Shown piece after piece: positions 41,363 to 50,488 of a stretch of DNA of 64,000 bases. The stretch's first letter is position 1, and each line of letters opens with the position of its first letter. Origin of the DNA: [Flexibacter] sp. ATCC 35103. Its GTDB lineage: Bacteria; Bacteroidota; Bacteroidia; Flavobacteriales; Flavobacteriaceae. The stretch is from positions 411,261 through 475,260 of the forward strand of contig NZ_MTQF01000005.1 in assembly GCF_001975985.1 (NCBI RefSeq). The letters are read 5' to 3'. Made by a program: the position numbers and the translations under genes. The notes below the pieces were generated by a model. That model had not been told where the DNA came from, did not search any database, and saw only the letters and a list, made by a program, of their open reading frames with translations.

Positions 41363-43420
41363 ATGATGAGCAACTCAGAATTTGGAAGTATTTCATTTGA
41401 TTTACCAAAAAACCAATCAAATGTTATCAAAGTAATAGGTGTAGGTGGAGGTGGTAGTAACGCTATCAACCATATGTTTAAACAAGGTATTAAAGGCGTT
41501 GATTTCATCGTTTGTAATACTGATTCACAAGCACTACAGAATAGTTCAGTGCCGAACAAAATTCAGTTAGGTATGAACTTAACAGAGGGTCTTGGAGCAG
41601 GAGCAAATCCTGATGTAGGGCAACAATCTGCTATAGAAAGTATCGCTGATATCGAAAAAATGTTAGACCGTGGTACTAAGATGGTATTTATTACCGCTGG
41701 TATGGGTGGTGGTACAGGTACTGGTGCAGCTCCGGTAATTGCACAATTGGCCAAAGAAAGAGAAATCTTAACTGTTGGTATCGTTACTATTCCTTTTCAG
41801 TTTGAAGGAAAAGTGCGTCAGGAGCAAGCGCTTTTAGGAATCGAGAAATTGCGTAAGCAAGTTGATTCGCTAATTGTAATCAATAATAATAAGTTAAGAG
41901 AAGTATACGGAAATCTTGGTTTTAAAGCAGGATTCTCGAAAGCTGATGAAGTTTTGGCAACAGCCTCCAGAGGTATTGCTGAAGTAATTACGCATCACTA
42001 TACTCAAAATATCGATTTACGTGATGCTAAAACTGTTTTATCAAACAGCGGAACAGCTATCATGGGATCTTCTGTTGCTGAGGGTGAGAACAGAGCGAAA
42101 GATGCTATTGTTTCGGCATTGGATTCTCCGTTGTTAAACGACAACAAAATTACAGGAGCCAAAAACGTATTGTTGCTTATCGTTTCTGGATCAAACGAAA
42201 TTACTTTGGATGAGATTGGAGAAATCAATGATCATATCCAGGTAGAAGCAGGTCATAATGCTAATATTATCATGGGAGTTGGTGAAGACGAAACTCTTGG
42301 TGATGCTATTGCTGTAACTATTATTGCAACTGGTTTTGATGTTGAACAACAAAACGAAATTGTAAATACTGAACCTAAAAAAATCATTCATACGCTGGAA
42401 GATGAGCAAAGAAGTGTTCATAATCTATCGAATAAAACAGTTACTTCTTTTGATGTAAATGCTGAAACACCTACTTCAAAATCAGAAGAGAAAATTGTTT
42501 TTGAATTAATGGATGATGATGAAGATGCGATAACTCCGTTTACAGCTACGCATATTGCTCCAGTTGAAGTTGCTCCAATTGAAGCTGCACCAGTTGCCGT
42601 TACTCCATCAACAAATGTTGTAAGTAATCCGTCAATGAATAAGGAAGAATTAGTAGTTATGTCTGAGTTTATTAAAAACCTTGATGTAACTTTCGAAATT
42701 GTTTCTCCTATTACAGATATTGATTTTACTATTACGGCTCCGGAAATGCAAACTTTCCAGGAAATAAAACCAATTCAGCAAGTTCAACAAAGAACTTTTG
42801 AAAGAGAAGAACAAACGACTTTCTCATTTGATTTACCTCTTTTCAGATCAGAACCGGAAGTAAAGAAAGAGCCGGTTGCTGAACAGGAAAATAAAATTTT
42901 GTTCGAATTATCGAATGAAACCCGTAATATTAAGGTAAATGATCCAGTACAATTTGTACCGGTTACAGAAATTTCAGATAAAGGAATTATCAAATATTCT
43001 CTTGAAGAGTATATGGAGGTTGAGAACGAATTAGTAACATCAAAACCTGTGGATAAGGTGGTAGAAGAAGTAATTCCTGCGGAATTAAATATCACCATGA
43101 AGCAAAAAGTTGATTTTGCAAGTGAAGCTCATTTTACAACAACTTCAGAGGTTTCTCCGATGGAATTAACGATCGAGGAAACTTTACGCTTAAGAGCTGA
43201 AGAAAGAAGAAAGAAACTAAAAGAATTTAATTATAAATTCCATAATAATGTTTCCAGAATTGATGAACTTGAAAAAGAGCCTGCTTATAAAAGATTAGGT
43301 ATCGACTTATCAAACTCACAATCAAATAATAACAATTCGAGAATATCAGTTGGAACTGATAGTAATAACGATTTGCAGTTGCGTTCAAACAATTCATTTT
43401 TGCACGACAACGTAGATTAA
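41363..43420 (+). CDS. ftsZ: Cell division protein FtsZ with long C-terminal linker
   Basis: The tubulin-like GTPase that forms the Z ring. It has 685 residues, far more than the roughly 380 of E. coli. The GTPase core ends near 325, with GVGGGGSNA and the signature GMGGGTGTGAAP at 113-124. A Glu/Pro/Thr-rich linker of about 290 residues follows. A conserved-looking terminal peptide, EPAYKRLGIDL (639-649), probably binds FtsA. Unusually, 36 more Asn/Ser-rich residues come after that peptide. A second ATG one codon later is equivalent. It is the last gene of the cluster. Confidence 0.94.
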   Translation: MMSNSEFGSISFDLPKNQSNVIKVIGVGGGGSNAINHMFKQGIKGVDFIVCNTDSQALQNSSVPNKIQLGMNLTEGLGAGANPDVGQQSAIESIADIEKMLDRGTKMVFITAGMGGGTGTGAAPVIAQLAKEREILTVGIVTIPFQFEGKVRQEQALLGIEKLRKQVDSLIVINNNKLREVYGNLGFKAGFSKADEVLATASRGIAEVITHHYTQNIDLRDAKTVLSNSGTAIMGSSVAEGENRAKDAIVSALDSPLLNDNKITGAKNVLLLIVSGSNEITLDEIGEINDHIQVEAGHNANIIMGVGEDETLGDAIAVTIIATGFDVEQQNEIVNTEPKKIIHTLEDEQRSVHNLSNKTVTSFDVNAETPTSKSEEKIVFELMDDDEDAITPFTATHIAPVEVAPIEAAPVAVTPSTNVVSNPSMNKEELVVMSEFIKNLDVTFEIVSPITDIDFTITAPEMQTFQEIKPIQQVQQRTFEREEQTTFSFDLPLFRSEPEVKKEPVAEQENKILFELSNETRNIKVNDPVQFVPVTEISDKGIIKYSLEEYMEVENELVTSKPVDKVVEEVIPAELNITMKQKVDFASEAHFTTTSEVSPMELTIEETLRLRAEERRKKLKEFNYKFHNNVSRIDELEKEPAYKRLGIDLSNSQSNNNNSRISVGTDSNNDLQLRSNNSFLHDNVD

Positions 43421-43445
43421 TTTTTACCATCCCAATAAATAAAGA

Positions 43446-43485
43446 TAGCCCGAAAATTGGATTTAATTTTCGGGTTATTTTTTTT
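43446..43485 (+). terminator. Terminator of the dcw cluster
   Basis: CCCGAAAATT (43449-43458) pairs with AATTTTCGGG (43465-43474) and is followed by a run of T, 26 bases past the ftsZ stop. Confidence 0.9.
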
Positions 43486-43546
43486 ATCTTCGCACAGAAT
43501 TTAAAATTTGACTTTTAAAAGAATGTATTTAAGAAATATTGTCATC

Positions 43547-43596
43547 CTGAGCGAAGTCGAAGGCTAATTACCCAAAAAAGCTTCGACTTCGCTCAG
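43547..43596. repeat. CTGAGCGAAGTCGAAG inverted-repeat element
   Basis: CTGAGCGAAGTCGAAG (43547-43562) is exactly complementary to 43581-43596 with an 18-base loop, and is preceded by GTCATC. From memory, GTCATCCTGAGCGAAGTCGAAGG is a very widespread bacterial intergenic repeat. It is clearly GC-richer than its surroundings. Confidence 0.65.
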
Positions 43597-43687
43597 CCTG
43601 ATAAACAAATTAATTATAAAAGTCGACAACAAACTTTCAAACATTATATCAATTATAGGTTTTACCTATTTAAATAAAAAAATTAAG

Positions 43688-44137
43688 ATGAGTTTACAAA
43701 CATTAATCATGGACGAGATTAAAACCGCCATGAGAGCAAAAGATACAGTAGCATTAGAAGCATTAAGAGCCATTAAATCTGAAATGTTATTAGCTGCAAC
43801 TGCATCAGGTTCTAAAGAAGAATTAACAGAAGACGATGAAGTTAAATTACTTCAAAGACTAGTTAAAACCCGTAAAGAAAGTGCTCGTATTTTTACAGAG
43901 CAAAACCGTCCTGATTTAGCAGAGCCAGAATTAGCTCAGGTTGCTGTAATCGAGAAATTTTTACCTGCACAATTAAGTGAAGAAGAAGTAGAAGCTGTAA
44001 TTGCAAAAATTATCGCTGAAACAGGAGCTTCAGGAATTGCGTCTATGGGGAAAGTTATGGGATTAGCTTCTGCACAATTAGGCGGAACTGCTGAAGGAAA
44101 AACTATTTCTGCAATTGTAAAAAAATTATTAGTATAA
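43688..44137 (+). CDS. GatB/YqeY domain protein
   Basis: A 149-residue cytoplasmic protein made of the helical YqeY domain. This domain is also found at the C-terminus of the GatB amidotransferase subunit, where it contacts tRNA. Typical segments are MRAKDTVALEALRAIKSE, VKTRKESARIFTEQNRPDLA, and FLPAQLSEEEVEAVI. The function as a stand-alone protein is not known; tRNA binding is inferred. It lies just before tRNA-Arg. Confidence 0.9.
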   Translation: MSLQTLIMDEIKTAMRAKDTVALEALRAIKSEMLLAATASGSKEELTEDDEVKLLQRLVKTRKESARIFTEQNRPDLAEPELAQVAVIEKFLPAQLSEEEVEAVIAKIIAETGASGIASMGKVMGLASAQLGGTAEGKTISAIVKKLLV

Positions 44138-44145
44138 AAATTTTT

Positions 44146-44179
44146 GATTTTAATCCCGATAGCTATCGGGACTAAAATC
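44146..44179. repeat. Long palindrome around CCCGATAGCTATCGGG
   Basis: A 34-base palindrome with one mismatched pair and no loop (GATTTTA-A-TCCCGATAG with CTATCGGGA-C-TAAAATC). It lies between yqeY and tRNA-Arg and could act as a terminator in either direction. From memory, the core is frequent between genes in Flavobacterium. Confidence 0.6.
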
Positions 44180-44186
44180 TATATAT

Positions 44187-44260
44187 GACCGCGTAGTTCA
44201 ACTGGATAGAATATCAGATTTCGGCTCTGAGGGTTGGGGGTTCGAACCCCTCCGCGGTCA
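44187..44260 (+). tRNA. tRNA-Arg (anticodon TCG)
   Basis: A full cloverleaf is present. The acceptor GACCGCG pairs perfectly with CGCGGTC. The anticodon stem TCAGA/TCTGA holds the loop TTTCGGC with anticodon TCG, which reads CGA. The T-arm is GGGGG-TTCGAAC-CCCTC and the discriminator is A. CCA is not encoded. Confidence 0.95.
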
Positions 44261-44261
44261 C

Positions 44262-44308
44262 AAAAAAAGCAGGCAAAATACATGACATGTATTTTGCCTG
44301 CTTTTTTT
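44262..44308 (+). terminator. Terminator after tRNA-Arg
   Basis: A perfect stem of 21 bases (AAAAAAAGCAGGCAAAATAC... with its complement) around TGACA, ending in T residues. It begins one base after the tRNA. Confidence 0.93.
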
Positions 44309-45069
44309 ATTTCAGTTTATGATTATCTCCTGTTTTTATAAATTTTAGATTATCAATATTAAATTCATAATTGTATCCCATTCAATTTCTACCTCAACTA
44401 TGAAATTGTATTTAATAGAACATTTTTTGATATTAAGTTGAAATGTTTTTCGGTGAGTTAGTTTTCTTCTTTGTTATTTACAAAATTTTCTTCAATATTT
44501 TTTTGTAAGAAATACCCCAATATGTCCAACTTAAAACTTTTGGAGGTAAAAATAAGCCGTAATAACGTCAATATTTGAATAAGTAAATAGCGCTAACCGC
44601 TATGCCTGGTTGGGTTTGTAAAATTTAAGCGCAATAATTTTGCAATCAACGTATTATACTTATTGTCTCACTTTTTATTATAAAAAAACAATTAACAATA
44701 AACTCATTTGAAAATTTAAGATCTGTTTTATCAATATGGATTTTTTGTTCTCAATAAGGAAGTTAGTTTAAATGTAATTCTTGTTAAATAAACTCTCTTA
44801 AAAGGGTTGATTTTTAATCAATCAGTCTTCAAACACATTAGTACATCTTAAGTTAGGAAAATCAGAATAAGCTATAAAAAAGCTTGCTTATTCAAGTTCG
44901 TTTTTTTCTAAAATTTAAAATTTAACTGATATGGAATGTTTGTGGACGCTTTGAAATGAAAGTGTGATATAGGGTAAAGAAATGAGATCATAAGTTTAAA
45001 AAACAAGTGGTTAGTGAAAAATTAGAAAACGAATTAAAAATTAAAAAAATGAGTTGAAAAACAAACCGG
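44309..45069. other. Long intergenic region before the adhesin gene
   Basis: About 760 AT-rich bases. I see a possible gene remnant on the minus strand (44478-44624) and a short hairpin (GAATAAGC/GCTTATTC, 44865-44893). I see no clear -7 box. The adhesin promoter presumably lies in the last 200 bases. Confidence 0.5.
44478..44624 (-). pseudogene. Possible relic of a protein gene
   Basis: A minus-strand frame reads ILQTQPGIAVSAIYLFKY, one TGA stop, then RYYGLFLPPKVLSWTYWGIS followed by YKKILKKIL and a stop. The composition (aromatic-rich, PP, WTYWG) looks protein-like rather than random. No start codon or longer frame exists. The family is not recognised. Confidence 0.3.
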
Positions 45070-48000
45070 ATGGAGAAAAAAATCAAGAAAAAATTGAGAA
45101 AAAATGAAAACAAAATGAATAGAATAAAAATGAAAATGAACAAAAATTTACTTATTGTATTGACCTTTCTTTTATTTAATATAGGATATGGGCAACAACT
45201 AAAGACCTGGACAGGACAAACAAGTACTGCGTGGGACGAAGAGACAAATTGGAGCCCTATTGGTAAACCAACATCCAGCGAAAATGTATTAGTAACTAAT
45301 GTAACTAATCAACCTGTAATATCTACAACTGGAGCTTCGTGTGCTACTCTTGAGTTATTAAATTCAAGTCCGGGAAGTAATGTTGTCCTGACCGTAAAGT
45401 CCGGGAATTTTTCTCCTGCTTCTGTAATTATGAATAGCAATGGCGGAGATACCAGCGATTGTAGTTTAATTATTGAAACAGGAAGAGTAAGTGTATCCGG
45501 GAATATTACCATGAATGGAAATGCGCTTCAAAATGATGTAACTTTTTCAGGAGAAGGGAATTTATTAATTGGAGGACTAATGACTGGCGGAATATTAAAT
45601 TCTGTTGGTAAAGGAACTGTAAGTTATAATGGTACAGGAACACGTGCTGTTGGAGCTTATAATTATAATAATCTAACCCTTTCTGGTAGCGGTATCAGAA
45701 CAATTAATACTTTACAGGTAATTGTAAACGGAACCTTAACTTTGGCAGGTTCAGCAAAAGCTTCTGCTGCTCCAACTTATGGAGTTAATGCTGCCTTGCA
45801 ATATGATAGTGCATCATCCTTAACAGTTGGACCAGAATGGGTGAGCCCGTTTATTGCAAGAGGAGGAGTTGGAATTTCTACAGCTAATGGTGAGAGTACA
45901 GTTACTATAAGTGGCGCAGAAAAAAAGTTTAATGATGGAGTGCCACTTATAATAGATGAAGAAGCCTCATTATTAAGTGACAGCGATATATATTTTGGAG
46001 GTGATTTTATCAACAATAGAGGATCATTAACAACAGATGGATATGTTTATTTAGCAGGTAATATTAATCAGAGTATTGATAGTTTTATATCTGCGAAAGG
46101 AGTTGTTATGAACAAAAATGCGGGTACGGCTACTTTTACAGGAAATATAAATACAAAAGAACTTAAAATTGATGGCGCCGGCACACTTAATCTTGGATCA
46201 GGCTGGACACATACATTTACAGATTGGATCAGAACTCAGGGAACATTAAATGAAGGGACAAGTCTTTTTAAAATTTCAGGAAATGTTATTGGAACCGGGG
46301 GGATATTTATTGCAGGTACCGGTACCGTAGAGTTTAATGGACAAGCCCAAAATTTAGGAACAGGATTAATAACCTATAATAATCTCGTATTATCAGGAAC
46401 AGGAATTAAAACCTTTGGAGCAAAAACGGTAATAAACGACACTTTTTCTATTCTTGATGGAGTCGTTGCTGATCTTACGACTAATTTAATGCATACTGCA
46501 AAAAGTATAAAACTTGGAACTACAGCCGGATCTGGCGGGTCATGGGGAAGTTCAGTTTCAAATGCAGTTAATAAAAACAACATTTTCTTTGCTTCAAATA
46601 ATGGTATTGTAAATGTTGGACCAACAATAGTAATAGGTACTGAAAACTTAGCGGCATTCAGCACTACTTATGGTACTCCATCAGCAACAAAAAGCTTTAC
46701 TATATCAGGAACTGATATGCTGGCAGGAATTTTAGTTACGGCGCCTGTAGGATTTGAAGTAAGTACAGATGGAGTTACTTTTACAAATACAATAAGTATT
46801 GGAAATACAGGAGCCATTGCTTCTTCAAACGTTTTTGTCAGATTAAAAGCAACAGCTCCTGCAGGAGGATATTTAGGAAATATAGTTCTAACAAGTACTG
46901 GTACAGCTAATGTAAATATATCAATAGCGGAAAGTACTGTAGATAAAGCATTATTGACTATCACAGCAGATAATATATTTAAAATGTACGGAGATGTCAA
47001 TCCACCTTTGACTTTTACATATAGCGGATTTAAAAATGGAGAGACAGAATCAGATTTAAAAACCTTGCCTATTGTGAGTACAACTGCAGTTACAATGAGT
47101 CCGGTAGGTTATTATGATATCGACTTTAGTATTGCAGAAAGCGATAATTATAAAATTGAGTATGTTTTAGGTCTTTTCGAAGTAAGAGCTTATACTAATT
47201 CAGGTTTGATTGATTTGGCTATTAGTGAAGGTCATTTAAGTCCGGTTTTTTCAGAAACAGAACTAAATTATGCAACAACGGTAACTAATGATATTACTAG
47301 TGTGAAATTAACACCGGTTAGTGAAAATCTTTATGAAAAAGTAAAAATTAATGGAGTAGAAGTACCAAGCGGCACTCCTTCTGAAGACATTCCTTTACAA
47401 GTTGGCGAAAATACAATTACTACAATAGTAACTGCTCAGGATGGAACAATTAGTACTTATACGGTAGTTGTTACAAGAGAACCTTCTTCTAACGCAGGTT
47501 TGGCAGATTTAGTTCTTAGTGAAGGAGATTTAAGCCCAGCTTTTACAGAAGGAAATAAAGATTATACAGCTACGGTACCTAATGATGTTGCGAGTATCAC
47601 CATTAAGCCAGTTGATGCTGACGCTACAGCAACAATAACAGTAAATGGAGTAGAAGTACCAAGCGGCACTCCTTCTGGAGAAATCCCTTTAGAGATTGGC
47701 GAAAATACGATTACTACAATAGTAACCGCTCAGGATGGAACGATTAATACTTATACAGTAATCGTTACAAGAGAACCTTCTTCTAACGCAGGTTTGGCAG
47801 ATTTAGTTCTTAATGAAGGAACTTTAAGCCCAGCTTTTACAGAAGGAAATAAAGATTATACAGCTACGGTACCTAATGATGTTGCGAGTATCACCATTAA
47901 GCCAGTTGATGCTGATGCTACAGCAACAATAACAGTAAATGGAGTAGAAGTACCAAGCGGAACTCCTTCTGGAGAAATCCCTCTACAAGTTGGCGAAAAT

Positions 48001-48948
48001 ACAATTACTACAATAGTTACCGCTCAGGATGGAACGATTAATACTTATACAGTAGTTGTTACAAGAGAACCTTCTTCTAATGCAGGTTTGGCAGATTTAG
48101 TTCTTAGTGAAGGAACTTTAAGCCCAGCTTTTACAGAAGGAAATAAAGATTACACAGCTACAGTATCTAATGATGTTACCGCTATTACCCTTACACCAGT
48201 TGATGCTGACGCTACGGCAACCATAACAGTAAATGGAGTAGTAGTACCAAGCGGAACTGCTTCTGGAGAAATCCTTTTAGAAATTGGCGAAAATATAATT
48301 ACTACAGTAGTAACTGCTCAGGATGGAACAATTAGTACTTATACAGTAGTTGTTACAAGAGAAGAAGCTCCGGCTCCTGATAATGCAGGTTTATCTGATA
48401 TTGTCATTAATGACGGTTCTTTAAGCCCGGCATTTAATACAGATACAAACGATTATAGAGTAGAAGTACCTAATGAGATTAATTCAATTGTAATCAATCC
48501 TATAACTATAGATCCAACTGCAACAGTTGAAATGATCGTTAACGGAATAACAATTAATGATAATACGGCTCCAATAGATTTAAATGTAGGCGAAAATGTT
48601 ATCACAGTAATTGTTACAGCTGAGGATGGTACACAAGAAACTTACACTATTATCGTAAATAGGGCAGATGCTGTACCACAAACAATTATACCTACAAATA
48701 TTATTACTCCTAACGGAGATGGTAAGAATGATTTTTGGATAATTTCCGGTATTGATTCATATCCAAACAATTCAGTTAAAGTTTTTGACCGAGCAGCCAG
48801 AATAGTGTATTCTAAAAATAATTATAACAATGATTGGGATGGTTCTTATAATGGAGCGCCGCTTACTCAGGATACTTATTATTATCTAATTGATCTTGGA
48901 AATGGTCAATCTAAAATTAAAGGATTCATTACAATTATTAGAGACTAA
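45070..48948 (+). CDS. Giant surface protein with cadherin-like repeats and T9SS type B C-terminal domain
   Basis: A 1292-residue cell-surface protein. The signal peptide ends near IGYGQ (about residue 41). The long basic extension before it suggests the real start may be the ATG at 45115 or one of the later in-frame ATGs. A region with beta-helix-like strands (about 45-520) is followed by a MBG-like domain (about 635-710). Five cadherin-like beta-sandwich repeats of about 98 residues then run from 709 to 1199. The end (about 1203-1292, from NIITPNGDGKNDFWIISGID) is the gliding-motility-associated C-terminal domain used for type IX secretion. It is probably an SprB-like adhesin working with the PorP/SprF-like protein encoded next. 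Confidence 0.85.
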   Translation: MEKKIKKKLRKNENKMNRIKMKMNKNLLIVLTFLLFNIGYGQQLKTWTGQTSTAWDEETNWSPIGKPTSSENVLVTNVTNQPVISTTGASCATLELLNSSPGSNVVLTVKSGNFSPASVIMNSNGGDTSDCSLIIETGRVSVSGNITMNGNALQNDVTFSGEGNLLIGGLMTGGILNSVGKGTVSYNGTGTRAVGAYNYNNLTLSGSGIRTINTLQVIVNGTLTLAGSAKASAAPTYGVNAALQYDSASSLTVGPEWVSPFIARGGVGISTANGESTVTISGAEKKFNDGVPLIIDEEASLLSDSDIYFGGDFINNRGSLTTDGYVYLAGNINQSIDSFISAKGVVMNKNAGTATFTGNINTKELKIDGAGTLNLGSGWTHTFTDWIRTQGTLNEGTSLFKISGNVIGTGGIFIAGTGTVEFNGQAQNLGTGLITYNNLVLSGTGIKTFGAKTVINDTFSILDGVVADLTTNLMHTAKSIKLGTTAGSGGSWGSSVSNAVNKNNIFFASNNGIVNVGPTIVIGTENLAAFSTTYGTPSATKSFTISGTDMLAGILVTAPVGFEVSTDGVTFTNTISIGNTGAIASSNVFVRLKATAPAGGYLGNIVLTSTGTANVNISIAESTVDKALLTITADNIFKMYGDVNPPLTFTYSGFKNGETESDLKTLPIVSTTAVTMSPVGYYDIDFSIAESDNYKIEYVLGLFEVRAYTNSGLIDLAISEGHLSPVFSETELNYATTVTNDITSVKLTPVSENLYEKVKINGVEVPSGTPSEDIPLQVGENTITTIVTAQDGTISTYTVVVTREPSSNAGLADLVLSEGDLSPAFTEGNKDYTATVPNDVASITIKPVDADATATITVNGVEVPSGTPSGEIPLEIGENTITTIVTAQDGTINTYTVIVTREPSSNAGLADLVLNEGTLSPAFTEGNKDYTATVPNDVASITIKPVDADATATITVNGVEVPSGTPSGEIPLQVGENTITTIVTAQDGTINTYTVVVTREPSSNAGLADLVLSEGTLSPAFTEGNKDYTATVSNDVTAITLTPVDADATATITVNGVVVPSGTASGEILLEIGENIITTVVTAQDGTISTYTVVVTREEAPAPDNAGLSDIVINDGSLSPAFNTDTNDYRVEVPNEINSIVINPITIDPTATVEMIVNGITINDNTAPIDLNVGENVITVIVTAEDGTQETYTIIVNRADAVPQTIIPTNIITPNGDGKNDFWIISGIDSYPNNSVKVFDRAARIVYSKNNYNNDWDGSYNGAPLTQDTYYYLIDLGNGQSKIKGFITIIRD
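47196..48665 (+). repeat. Five tandem ~294-bp repeats inside the adhesin gene
   Basis: Units begin near 47196 and at 47481, 47775 and 48069, with the last near 48370. Three consecutive starts are exactly 294 bases apart. Units 2 to 4 are almost identical in DNA, while the first and last have diverged. This pattern shows recent internal duplication and makes copy-number variation likely. Confidence 0.9.
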
Positions 48949-49019
48949 TAATTAGGCCAAACAAGAAACAGGGATAATTAAAGAATAATAAAAAATGGTT
49001 AGAGAATAGCCAAACAGAC

Positions 49020-49928
49020 ATGAATGTAATGAAAATTAAATCAATGAGAGCAATCTATATACAGGTAATTATGTTCCTGATTATATTAGGAACGAATACC
49101 GCAAATGCGCAGTTAACGGAGTATGAGTCAATGTATTTTCAAAATCAGTATTTAAACAACCCGGCAATGGCCGGAAGAGATGAAGGAATAAAATTGAACA
49201 TAGGGTACCAAAGACAATGGGATCAGGTTCCTGGAAATCCGGTATTAATGAATGCTACTATCGAATATAATTCTGGAAACAGGGCCGGACTAGGATTAAA
49301 TGTTAGCAGTGATAAAGCTGGTTTAATCAATAGAACAAGAATATTGGCAACCTACGCTTATCATTTACCAATAGGACTTGAAGAAAAGCTGAATTTTGGT
49401 TTGTCTGCGGGTGCAAAATTTGCTTCTATTGACTACAATAAGATTATTGGAAGTGCAGATGATGTTACCGTACAAAATTTTGATAAAGGTGCCGCTTTTG
49501 ATGGCGACTTAGGGATAGCCTATACAAGCCGTTTGTTGACTATTCAGGCATCATTGCCCAACCTTAATACTTTTTTCTATAACACTGATGATGGAGTAAA
49601 AAAATATGCAGATCGCTCTACTTTTTATTCAGCAGTAAGTTATAAGATATTATTATCAAATCTGGATGAAAATTTAAATATTGAGCCCATTATTGCTTAC
49701 AGAGGCATTAAGGGATATAAAGATATTTTTGATGCCGGAGCGAGATTTAACTTACCGGATTATAAGATGAATTTATCAGCATTTTACCATACCAATAGAA
49801 TTGTTTCTACAGCATTTGGAATTGAAATAGATAAACTGGGTATTTTCCTTGCTTATTCTAAATATTTTGGAGCATTGGGAGCATATGCAAATAACACTTT
49901 TGAATGCGGACTTAATTATAAGATGTAA
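49020..49928 (+). CDS. PorP/SprF-family outer-membrane protein
   Basis: A 302-residue beta-barrel of the PorP/SprF family, exported with a signal peptide ending near TANAQ (residue 30). Typical features are MYFQNQYLNNPAMAGR, IGYQRQWDQVPGNPV and a barrel that ends FECGLNYKM. Family members help secrete or hold gliding-type surface proteins through the type IX system. It lies 71 bases after the adhesin gene in the same orientation and before a terminator, so the two form an SprB/SprF-like pair. Confidence 0.88.
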   Translation: MNVMKIKSMRAIYIQVIMFLIILGTNTANAQLTEYESMYFQNQYLNNPAMAGRDEGIKLNIGYQRQWDQVPGNPVLMNATIEYNSGNRAGLGLNVSSDKAGLINRTRILATYAYHLPIGLEEKLNFGLSAGAKFASIDYNKIIGSADDVTVQNFDKGAAFDGDLGIAYTSRLLTIQASLPNLNTFFYNTDDGVKKYADRSTFYSAVSYKILLSNLDENLNIEPIIAYRGIKGYKDIFDAGARFNLPDYKMNLSAFYHTNRIVSTAFGIEIDKLGIFLAYSKYFGALGAYANNTFECGLNYKM

Positions 49929-50488
49929 AGAAAAAGTTTGTTAGAGTTAAAACTGAAAGCGAAGGAATATATTTCCTTCGCTTTTTTTTATGGCTTTTTT
50001 TGATTTTTAATTGCAATAGCAAGTTCAATAGATATCGAATAATACTTTTTATACTGTTTATAGTAATATATAAATTAAAATTTTTGACAAACTTTTGACT
50101 GCAACTTTTATATATAGTCGATAAGAACATTCTAATGCTTAGAAAAAGAATAAATATTTAGTATCCGAATTTTTTAAAGATCATAATAATCTTCTTACAA
50201 ATGATAATTGCATATTATTCATGTTTATTATGTTAATTATCTGGCAAAAACAATAATATACCTGTTGTACTACATCATAATATGCATATTAATATAATTA
50301 TTTTAAGAATTTATTTGTTAATTTCGACTTCTTGTTATTTGTAATCATTTGTATTTCAATTAGTTATGTTGTTTTTTTTGAAATTTATTGCACAATGACA
50401 CTTCAAATCCTTTCTGTTTTCTCTACGCCATCTTCTCCCATATCAAAGAAATTCACTGATTTTTTCATTTTTTTTTAAACTTATTATT
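49929..50488. other. Intergenic region between surface-protein loci
   Basis: After the terminator at 49956-49989 there are about 500 AT-rich bases with no gene and no perfect -7 box. The promoter of the 1881-residue protein gene must lie here. Confidence 0.5.
49956..49989 (+). terminator. Terminator after the PorP/SprF-like gene
   Basis: A perfect 12-base stem AAAGCGAAGGAA/TTCCTTCGCTTT with a five-base loop and a run of T. Confidence 0.93.

Noticed and set aside
42784-43098. 104-residue minus-strand frame inside ftsZ
   Set aside because: It is a shadow of the low-complexity FtsZ linker, without a promoter or protein-like pattern.
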